64,000 nucleotides of DNA from Ampelocalamus luodianensis (Eukaryota; Streptophyta; Magnoliopsida; Poales; Poaceae), in the NCBI GenBank assembly GCA_036346255.1, contig CM070623.1:26666875-26730874 (forward strand), given 5' to 3'. How positions within the stretch are numbered: the stretch's first letter is position 1; each line of letters begins with the position of its first letter. The position numbers and the translations under genes are program-made. A model generated the notes under the pieces. It had not been told where the DNA came from. It worked only from the letters and a program-made list of their open reading frames with translations, and made no database searches. Positions 56,218-64,000 of this stretch are shown piece after piece.

Positions 56218-57320
56218 TACGTAGTCTTTTCTTGAGAGGAAGAAACATAAAGAAACAATGATCCAACAGTACTGAAATATTTTGTGCATCACCTGTATCA
56301 ACATATTGTACCATCTTAAAGCAAATCACGTACTCAAGGCGCAAGCTCGGAGGCAGAAATCCCTAGGTATGCTTGACTTAGAGATAGCATACACGCAAGC
56401 GGCCAAGTCGAAGACGGATTTCTGGCAGTACGTACTCCACATGGGCATGTCGCCAATGTTTGGTTTGATGCGCAATGTTGCTAATATTTTCCGTACCAAA
56501 ATTTTGTACTGTTTGAGCATATTTGGCAAACATTTGATTTGCTACCAAACTTTGGTAATATTATCTTCTTTCTAATTCATTTTTTTGCTAATGTTTGGCC
56601 ATGTTTCCAATTTTTTTTGCTAATGTTTGGCCATGTTTCCAATTTTGGAAAGGCTTGATGTAGCAATTTTGCTGTCAAACCAGCCCCTGAAACGTTATAC
56701 TAGTCTGGTTCGATGGGAGGGACCATACGAATGTCTCTGGCCTAACGGGTGAGGGTGTATTACGTTACGCACGGGGAGGGTTTAGCGGCAATCATCACAA
56801 GGTGGCGGCGGCTATGACAGTCGGCTCCAGGCTTCCGCAAAGATATCTGGGCATCTGGCTTCATCTTCCTCAGGTTTGGACTTTTGGGAAATTTTGTGAT
56901 TGGGTTTGGATTTTGGCCCAACGATTGAGCAATTTGTTCCCCAAATTGCAGGGAGAGACGCTGCATGATGCTGAGCCGGTGCACCACGATGGAGTGAGCA
57001 TATAAGAGTATGTACAGTACAGGTGCTTAAAGAGATGTGCTCACATAAAAATACCGGGTTTATTTTTGCCAGTACGATGGTTTGAGTGTTTGGACAGAGG
57101 AAGCAATGCTTGAGTTTGCTCGGTGCCTCGCCGATGCTTGCACGCATAACTTCCTTTCATTTTTAATCGCTGCTTCGATCGATGCTTACCTTTTTGTTCA
57201 TTTTTAATCAACGTCGCCTTCTCGCGGTTCTGGCTCTACGCCGCTCGCCATCGAGTTCGATCGAAGAGCCACTGGGGATCTTGACCATGGGCCGCGCATG
57301 CCATCGAGCTCAACAAGTGG
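56218..57320. other. Intergenic sequence with a possible MITE
   Basis: No supported gene. At 56455-56695 the ends TGTTTGGTTTGATGC and GCTGTCAAACCAGCC pair imperfectly, and inside a 34-base unit (ttgctaatgtttggccatgt) is duplicated (56587-56645); this may be a MITE. The rest (56700-57320) shows short ORFs only. Confidence 0.35.
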
Positions 57321-59275
57321 CTGCATGTGGGCGTATACCATCAAGCTAAGGGCAATGTTTGGAACGGCTCCGGTTTGAGTTTTTCGCTCAAAAAAAGCCG
57401 GAAGCCGTTCAAACGAGAGGCTTTTCGCACTGACTTTTTCCGAAGTCGGAAGCTATCTATAACGCGAGAAAGCCGGAAGCCGCCGCAGGATAGCTTCCCA
57501 CAACCCCTGTTCTGCATTTACCTCCCAACTTCACATGTATTTACCCAGTCTTGCCATCGCATACCAAACCCTAATCACACGCCCTTGAGCCCCTGACCCC
57601 CAGGACCTCTTCCTCTATTGCGGCGTCGGTGCCCGTCCTCCTTGTCCCACACTGGCAGCGCCACCTCTCCTCCTTCTCCTCCTCCTCCCCACGTGCCGCC
57701 GCCTCTCCTCCTCCTACCCACGCGCCGCCGCCGCCCATGCCATCCTTCCCCAAGCCACCGCCATTGGCCCCGACGCGGCCGCCACCCTCCTCAACCCCGA
57801 GCCGCCACCGCTGACTCTGGCACGACAGTCACTCCCCCGCCACTACCGCCGAGGTCCTCCCCTGATGCCGCCGGTGTCGTCCTCCGCCGCCACCGCCGAA
57901 CCGCCCCCAACCCTAGCCGCCGCATGTTTTTTTTTTTTCCTTTTTCCTTTTTTATTCTTATGTAAATGATTTATTTATGTATTATTTTTACTGTAATAAT
58001 TATTTATGTATTAATTGCTTACTATAATAATTATTTATGTATTAATTTTTTATTATTAATTGTTGTTAATTACATTAATTGTTGTCTAAATAGAGTGACA
58101 TTTGGTTGTTAGACTCATTTGATATTCCATTCTCGAAAATTTTGGTTGTATCAATTGTGTATTATATTCAGTTGCAATTTTTTTTGCTAGTCAACACTAG
58201 TGTGTACTTCTCCTCTGCCAATGAGGCAATGACTGCTAGGCAAGGCTATGATTGCCCTTGCTTCAGATCCAAACGTGTCGTACATCGCAACCACTTTGAC
58301 CTGAGTTTTCTTGACCATACCTATGGCCATGTTAACACAAACTTATTCGGTGATCATGTTATATATCGTTGGAAAGTTTGTCGAGTCTACTTTCTAGAAA
58401 ATCAAGTGGAAGACTATTTTCTGTTTTATGTAGAGAGTTATGGCTATTTGAACAGGCAGCACTGCAGTAGTCATATTGCGATGTAAGCTTTGCAAATGTG
58501 TGAATGTAATGTCTTTTCATACACATGGTTCTTAAGAACAATTTAATTTGATTGAGAATTACTCTAATAGTCATGTTTAGCTTTTTTTAATTCTATTTGA
58601 ACTTAATAGTAACAATTAATTTATCTGCACTTTCAAGAATGAAATAGATTTGCTGCCCACATGTGACATGTACAATAATAAGAGCTGAGACCTAGCCAAC
58701 AATGTCACTTGTAGATTGTGTGTCTTTTTTTAAAAAAAAAGAAACTATGGTGGTAGATTTCTATTTTGTTGTCTTCATGTTACTTAAATCTTACCCCAAA
58801 TTTGAAGATACAATAGAATTGTTTTGGGATTTATGCACTGTTATCTCTTGGACTGAAAGAAACATGGTGGATGAATATAGTGTTGTGTTGTTCAATTACA
58901 ACCCAGTGTTTTTTACTTTCCTTCCAACCTGTACATTGGATTATTAGCTAAATAGAACATTTACATATCTCCAACCTGTGCATTGGATTATTAGCTAAAT
59001 AGAAAATTTGCATATGTCAGTAAGGTACTACAGTCAGTACTTGAAGACATTAGGGTTTATTTGCAAGGTTTTCTATGTTAGTTTAATAATGGTAACCTTT
59101 TTCTTGCACTCAATTGTGCTTGCACTCAAGAGATGCTTAGATGAGGCAATGATTTTTGTTAACAATATTTTTATTACTTGCTTTGCTTGTTCACTTCATC
59201 ACTTGTAGACTTGTTATATTACATCTCATTTGTTGGCTTTGTTGCTATATGTAAGATATTGAGAATTTGAGATGA
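57321..59275. other. Possible 5' part of the decayed hAT element; no gene supported
   Basis: From 57338 the text GGGCAATGTTTGGAACGGCTCC followed by repeated GCCGGAAGC units (57398, 57469) looks like a subterminal region of a DNA transposon, but I see no matching end. A C-rich block (57600-57930) gives low-complexity Pro/Arg ORFs. A frame at 58106-58486 (with YDCPCFRSKRVVHRNHFDLSF) is not recognised. A 47-base direct repeat lies at 58924-59015. The window here is otherwise AT-rich. Confidence 0.3.
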
Positions 59276-60215
59276 TTGCTGCAAGTGGAAGTACGAGCAT
59301 TTGTGCAAGCACAGAAGCATCCCCTGCTGCTGCTACCACAACAGTTGATAGGCCACTCGGCGCCACTGCCACCGAATGCTGGTGCATTGGTGGCGTGTGA
59401 GACAGCCACAACCATGGGAGATGTAGGACTTGTTGAAGTAGATGAAGGGACTTGTACGGGAAAAGTTGAGCCTGCTGTGAAGAAACAGAAGAAGTGTACC
59501 TCCAAGGTTTGGGAGTACTACTCTAAGTACTTGGTGACCGTTAAGACAAAAGATGGTGGGGAGGAGAAACAAGTTTGAGCGAAATGCAAGAAATATCCTC
59601 ATAAAGCTTGAGCTAAGACCTCAAGGGGAACGAAGGCATTGTGGAATCATGTGGGATTCTAGCATGCGGTAAAGTAAGGCCAATAACAGCTGCAATTTGA
59701 GAATGATGAAGGTGGAGAAAATAGTGCAGTTGTTCAGACTTACAGGTATGATACTGAAGCTAGCCTAAGGAAGTTCTATTTAGCACTAGTTATGCATGAA
59801 TATCCCTTTGTTATGATTGAGCACGGATACTTTGTTAATTTCATCAAGCCTCTCTGTCCTGATTTTTCTTTCAAGAGTCACACAACTACTAGGAAAGAGA
59901 TATACTACTAGGAAAGAGATATTGCAAATGCTTGGAGATGAAAAAAAAGAAGTTGTATGAACAACTAAAATATCTTTCTTGTCGATTTTCTGCAACTATA
60001 GACATGTTGACATTTAATCAAAATAAATGTTATATATATGTGCATCACTGTGCATTAGATTGATGATAACTGACATATAAAAAAAGAATTGTTAAATTCA
60101 TTCATATGAAAGGGAACCATACAAGAACTAATCTTGCAACTGAATTTGTCAAGGGTGTTATGTCTTGGAACATTGAGAAGAAGTTATGTACTCTCACCCC
60201 ATGACATTTAAAAAT
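59276..60215 (+). pseudogene. hAT transposase (BED finger, RICESLEEPER-like), decayed
   Basis: Plus-strand text reads SKVWEYYSKYLVTVKTKDGGEEKQ, a BED zinc finger start, then a stop where W is expected, AKCKKYPHK where the second Cys is Tyr, and GTKALWNHV. Then VQTYRYDTEASLRKFYLALVMHEYPFVMIEHGYF, LSCRFSATIDMLTFNQNK and IEKKLCTLTP, all family motifs of RICESLEEPER/Daysleeper-like hAT transposases. At least five stops and shifts. Text after 60215, where the catalytic DDE core and dimerisation domain should follow, is missing and replaced by sequence with a PDR exon. Confidence 0.8.
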
Positions 60216-60570
60216 TTCAGGTTCTAAGGAGAAGATAGCATTACTTGTTGATGAGTTGGATTTAGAGCTAGAGGATAAACAATGTGGTACTACAAACATA
60301 AACAAGGAGGTTTGATAATTGTTAATTTGTCACTCCTAAGTTATTAGTTGAACAACTTATATAATCTTGCATGTGCTTATAACGTATGTAGAGCTTGAGC
60401 CGCACTAAAAGAAAATATATCAGTATGGCCTGTGCTTGTCAGCCTAGTACTACTCCTAACCCTTCTTTGATGTCACCTAAAAATTATCCAAAACAAGGTT
60501 TTCATGTAAATCATAAATTGAAACTTTCAGAAACATAGTAACTGATAACTAGACCACTGCTAGGTGTTAC

Positions 60571-60880
60571 CTCCCGAAGAAAGCCTGGTCTGTAGGGCCC
60601 TTGAGCTCTGGGCATCGGAATCCGCATGACTCAAAAGAATTCAAGGACATACTCGCGGGGTCCCTGGTATACAATATGGCCTTCTAGCAGCAGGATTATG
60701 TCATCGAAAAGGTCAAAGGCCTCTCGGGGGCTGGCTGAAGGAGGGACAGTAGGATGGTAGCCTCGCCCAAGTGCACAATTTGTTGCAGACATTTGACAAT
60801 CTAGAAGGTGGTGGAGCTGTCCAACCCAGTTGATATCTCATCCATGAATAGGACCTTCGTTGGGCCGACGATCATCTCTC
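60571..60880 (-). pseudogene. Single exon of a PDR/ABCG transporter gene, captured fragment
   Basis: The minus strand reads GEMIVGPTKVLFMDEISTGLDSSTTF (Walker B, D-loop), a stop in place of Q, IVKCLQQIVHL, LLSLLQPAPE (H-loop region lacks its His downstream), then FDLFDDIILLLEGHIVYQGPREYVLEFFE and GFRCPELKG after two single-base shifts. The exon is bounded by an acceptor TGGAATGCAG and a donor GGGAG|GTAACACC, so one exon with bits of both introns was moved. In plants, full-size ABCG/PDR proteins export hormones and defence compounds; this piece lacks Walker A and all membrane segments. It lies between the hAT transposase remnant and the hAT 3' end. Confidence 0.85.
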
Positions 60881-61779
60881 CTGCATTCCAAATGAGCAAA
60901 ATTATTTCAATCTTCATGCATCCTGATTCCTGAGTCCTGACAATGTTAAAAAAGTTTTGATTTCATATTAATCAATTTGAAGTAATACTTTTGCATTGCT
61001 ACATCACTTCATATGCTAAAAATTGAGGTGCTTTCCTGGTTGTACTTTCAAGTATTGAATTACGCAGAAATGTATGAGTTAGCTACAACTTTGCTTAAAT
61101 CTACCATGACTAGTTAGTAAGATTTCATATTGTTAATTATCTTTCAGTTAAATGATTAGTTAAGTGCAGAAATGTGATTAGTTAAGTGCAGAAGGATACT
61201 ATTTTTGTTAATATAAAACTTGAAAGATGTTTATTCTATTGTGGAATTCTTAGGTGCTGCATCTTCACATAAGCCATCGGATTACTTCATCTTCAGATTT
61301 ATTTGATAAATTGTACAAATATGACATTCTACAAATATATTTTTGTAGGATGAGACGATGACCGAGGCATGACCATAGAGATGACTCGCTGCTTGCTGCT
61401 GTTAGACAAGTCTTTTGTGCAGCCAACGAGCTGCTACTTACTTACTTAGCACTTACTGTTTTACTAGTTAGTAGTTACTACCTGGCTACTTGATGTGCTA
61501 CTATCCTATGTTGTGAACTTCTGATGTAATTTTGGACCGTGTGAGGTGTGAGAGTTGTGAACTTGTGACTTGCTACTTAGTAGTTACTACTTGCTTACCT
61601 AGTCACTGTCATGTACTTGCTACTTGCTAATTACTACTACTTGCTTAAATAGCCTCTGTTATCGTGTGATGTATTTAAATTTGCTTGTTAAACTACTAAT
61701 CTAGTTGCATTTTGGATATGTCGTATGGTTGATTGATATTTATTTATGCGACATATATGGTTTCTGTTTTCGCGCAATA
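60881..61779. other. Non-coding sequence within the hAT region
   Basis: AT-rich text. The part next to the PDR exon is probably intron sequence of that gene. At 61430-61640 phrases such as gctacttagtagttactacttgctt recur loosely. No gene supported. Confidence 0.35.
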
Positions 61780-61946
61780 TCTAAATAAGTATTCATAACC
61801 AAGACAATCCGTATTCTGTTTGGCATGTATTTGCTCCGTATTCGTATCAGGCACTGTCCGTGTCCAATTCTGAATCCGAGAAAAATATATGAAAAAGGAT
61901 ATGGTATGAGCGATATCCGTCCGTATCCATTTCGTTTGCACCCCTA
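61780..61946. mobile_element. hAT element 3' terminus with subterminal repeats
   Basis: The end TTCGTTTGCACCCCTAC complements to GTAGGGGTGCAAACGAA, close to plant hAT ends of the CAGGGGTGCAAACG type. Inside, GATATCCGTCCGTATCC and CCGTATTC(T/G) units repeat, as in Ac-like subterminal regions. The matching left end was not found. Confidence 0.65.
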
Positions 61947-62308
61947 CTTGTATGAGTGCTAACAAGGTACTTGGACCATTTAAGCACGTGTATACATTTG
62001 CTTACATCTGAGATGAGAGCATTTATACTAGTTCTAAATGATGTGGCAATACGAGATAGCACCTGCGAATACACATTTTGTACTAAGGCAATTTACTTCG
62101 TGCTACTGAATAATTTCGCTTGTTCCTTATATAAGAAACAAGTTGAGCATACAAACCAACGTAAATGGTGAGTGAGTAATGGAGAAGTTGTGTTGAAAAT
62201 GATAATTTTATAAATAAATTGTTAGAGATATTGTCTCTAAGGTTGTCTATAGATAAATTAGATCCTTTAGAGATAACCCTAAAAGATAAATTGTTGTACA
62301 TGTCCTTA

Positions 62309-62589
62309 GAGCATCTACAATAGTTTGTTTCTTAGCTTATACTAAGAGGAGAGAGAGATAGTATTCAATCTAATAAAAAGAAACAAATCTTCCAATAGAT
62401 TATTTCTTGAGCTTGTATCTAAGACTTTAATTGCTATACACAAAACATGTTTTTAAGTAACAAGTAAGTCTCCAATAACTATTTTATTGTTTTTTTGTGT
62501 CTTGGTATCAACAACGTGCTTGTTTCTTCGTCTAAAAACAAGCTCACATTCTCTTCTACACATTACCAAAATACTGATGTGGCAACCCC
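62309..62589. mobile_element. Half copy of the Tourist foldback element
   Basis: It begins GAGCATCTACAATAGTTTGTTT and follows the left arm of the adjacent 902-bp element but lacks an internal part and the inverted arm. TTA precedes it (62306-62308) and follows it (62590-62592). Confidence 0.65.
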
Positions 62590-62592
62590 TTA

Positions 62593-63494
62593 GAGCATCT
62601 ACAATAGTTTGTTTGTTAACTTGTTACTAAGATGAGAGAGAGTACCCAATCTAATAAAAAGAAACAAATCTTCTAATGTATTGTTTCTTGAGCTTGTGTC
62701 TAAGACTTTAATTGCTACAAGTGTACATGATTCTTGATGATCAATAATGAAGTACAACTTTGTGGTCTACATATTTTGGCTCATTTATCATATTAATAAT
62801 GAAGTTGGGCTGCACAAGTGATCCGGTGGATATTTTATTTGGAGACAGTGGGACCCACAAAACACGTTTTTAAGTAACAAATAAGTCTCCAATAGAGTAT
62901 TTGTTTATTTCGTGTCTTGCTATTAACAATTTGCTGGTTTCTTCATATAAAAATAACTTTACCTTCTCTCCTCACCTTCTCTCCTCCACATCACCTAAAT
63001 GCTGATGTGACAACCCCTTAATAACAAGTGTCGTGGAGTATCTACAACAGGCCACGTCACTTGTTACTAAGGGGTTGTCACATCAGCATTTAGGTGATGT
63101 GGATGAAAGAAGGTGAGGAGAGAAGGTGAGATTGTTTCTAGATGAAAAACTAGCAAATTGTTAATATCAAGACACAAGAAACAATTAAATACTCTATTGA
63201 AGACTTATTGTTACATAAACGTTCATTTTGTGGGTCCCATTGTCTCCAAATAAAATATCCACTGGATCACTTGTGCAGCCCGACTTCTTGGCTTCTCCCC
63301 GATGATATGATAAATAAGTCAAAATATGTAGACCACAAAGTTGTACCTTATTGTTGATCAGCAAGAATCATGCACACTTGTAGCAATTAAATTTTTAGAT
63401 ACAAACTTAAGAAATAATCCGTTGATTTTTTTTTATTAGATTGAATACCCTCTTTTTTAGTAATAAACTAAGAAACAAACTATTATAACTCCTC
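62593..63494. mobile_element. Foldback Tourist-type element, 902 bp, long inverted arms
   Basis: Arm 1 (62593-63030) is the reverse complement of arm 2 (63057-63494), with small differences; only about 26 bases separate them. Ends: GAGCATCTACAATAGTTTGTTT and, complemented, GAGGAGTTATAATAGTTTGTTT. TTA flanks the element at 62590-62592 and 63495-63497, the duplication of the PIF/Harbinger-Tourist class. There is no coding region. Transcription through it would give a hairpin RNA of about 430 base pairs. It ends 118 bases before the start codon of the TFIIIC gene. Confidence 0.8.
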
Positions 63495-63612
63495 TTATAT
63501 ATCACTGATGTGTCCGTGACATTAATCCTTTTGTATTCTACGTGCCCTAACGTCCCAACAAGCCCGGAGCACGTGGAAAACACATAAGCCCTCTTCCGAG
63601 CGCGCCCTCTCG
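63495..63612 (+). promoter_or_regulatory. Core promoter and 5' untranslated region of the TFIIIC gene
   Basis: CTTATATATCAC at 63494-63505 is a TATA-like site, made in part from the TTA duplication of the foldback element. A GAGCACGTGGAAA stretch with a CACGTG G-box lies at 63569-63579. The start codon follows at 63613. Confidence 0.5.
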
Positions 63613-64000
63613 ATGACGGAGCCTTCCTCTCCCGCCCCCGCGGCGGCACCGCCTCCGCTGCTGCCACCGTCCACCATCAAGGACGGCGCTGTCTCCGGCA
63701 CCCTCCCTGTGGCCGAGGCCTTCGCCGTGCACTTCCCGGGGTACCCCTCCTCGCCCGCCCGCGCCGCTCGCTCCCTGGGCGGACTCCCCGCCATCGCCAA
63801 GGTACGTCCGAAACCCTAACCCCTCTGGCTTCCGCTAGGCCGTGCGTGCGAGCAAAGAGAAGTGATGACCGCGCGGCTCCTTTCTCTCGTAGGCCCGGAG
63901 CTCGGACCCCGGCGCCCGCCTCGAGCTCCGCTTCCGCCCCGAGGACCCCTACTGCCACCCGGCCTTCGGCGAGCCCCGCGCCTCCGCCGGACTCGTCCTC
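63613..64000 (+). CDS. GTF3C5: General transcription factor 3C polypeptide 5-like (TFIIIC subunit), 5' part
   Basis: Exon 1 (63613-63801) codes for 63 residues, ending FAVHFPGYPSSPARAARSLGGLPAIAK; the intron is 63802-63892 (GTACGT ... TCGTAG) and exon 2 runs from 63893 past the window edge with RLELRFRPEDPYCHPAFGE. V.FPGYP..., LGG and RLEL.FRP.DPYCHP are the conserved N-terminal motifs of GTF3C5/Tfc1-Sfc1 (tau95), the TFIIIC subunit that with its partner binds the A box of tRNA genes to recruit TFIIIB and RNA polymerase III in the nucleus. The Ala/Pro-rich start is usual for grass proteins. Start chosen at the first in-frame ATG, with context CGATGA. The C-terminal DNA-binding part lies outside. 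No damage seen; I regard it as a functional gene. Confidence 0.88.

Noticed and set aside
57618..57965. Pro/Arg/Ser-rich ORF that might be a cell-wall or nuclear protein
   Set aside because: Low-complexity translation of a CCG/CCT-rich block, with overlapping equivalents in other frames and no splice context.
58106..58486. Possible small gene with a Cys/His-containing stretch
   Set aside because: No recognisable family, no splice or promoter context, AT-rich surroundings; too weak to list as a gene.
60571..60880. Functional ABC transporter gene
   Set aside because: Only one exon is present, with a stop and two frameshifts; Walker A and membrane regions are absent.

Overview
The window is plant nuclear DNA, almost certainly from a grass (Poaceae). 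The evidence is nested Ty3/gypsy elements of the Tekay/Del (chromodomain) type with LTRs above 4 kb, a BARE1/RIRE1/Angela-like copia LTR, CACTA elements with CACAGACGGTT-type subterminal repeats, Tourist-type foldback elements, hAT remnants, and the GC-rich first exons of a host gene. I cannot name the species. Nearly everything is transposable-element sequence; the only ordinary host gene I can support is cut by the right edge (63613-64000, a TFIIIC subunit related to human GTF3C5).

Layout, left third (1-32.6 kb): a nest of retrotransposons. A CACTA transposase fragment (2-151) is interrupted by LTR element A (LTR 152-844, tRNA-iMet primer site 847-858). A is split by a giant solo LTR, B (1176-7949, target duplication CCTAC), which itself holds a BARE1-like solo LTR (2726-4323, target duplication CATTT). 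The rest of A (7950-8464) abuts a minus-strand gypsy tandem: LTR C (8465-12614), the end of its pol, then gag-protease (23146-24660), LTR E (25376-29599) and a second pol (29612-32626). Plus-strand gypsy element D (12909-23145; 5' LTR, four-knuckle gag, RT, RNase H, integrase, chromodomain, truncated 3' LTR) sits inside this tandem. All its reading frames are broken.

Middle (32.6-43.9 kb): an unrecognised two-exon gene fragment and a hAT-like terminus, a piece of a CACTA Ulp1-protease gene, a minus-strand Ty1/copia element of the Tork type (35065-41336, target duplication TTTGG), a hAT TTF-finger fragment, a Tourist-like MITE and a very small LTR-flanked unit with a gag-like ORF.

Right (43.9-56.2 kb): a structurally complete 12.3-kb CACTA element (43903-56217, 3-bp target duplication TAC). 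It carries TNP2 transposase on the minus strand, a divergent plus-strand gene for a TnpA-like/Ulp1-protease protein, a captured F-box-type host gene, a small uncharacterised two-exon ORF, and two extra arrays of the subterminal motif in its centre, between the divergent genes. From 56.2 to 63.5 kb lie a decayed hAT element containing one captured exon of a PDR/ABCG transporter, and a 902-bp foldback Tourist element directly upstream of the TFIIIC gene promoter.

The most interesting signals are the CACTA element with its central motif arrays and cargo, the spaced imperfect palindromes (CCGTTGGAT..ATCCAACGG type) repeated upstream of the promoter in the giant LTRs, and the retained splice sites around captured exons.
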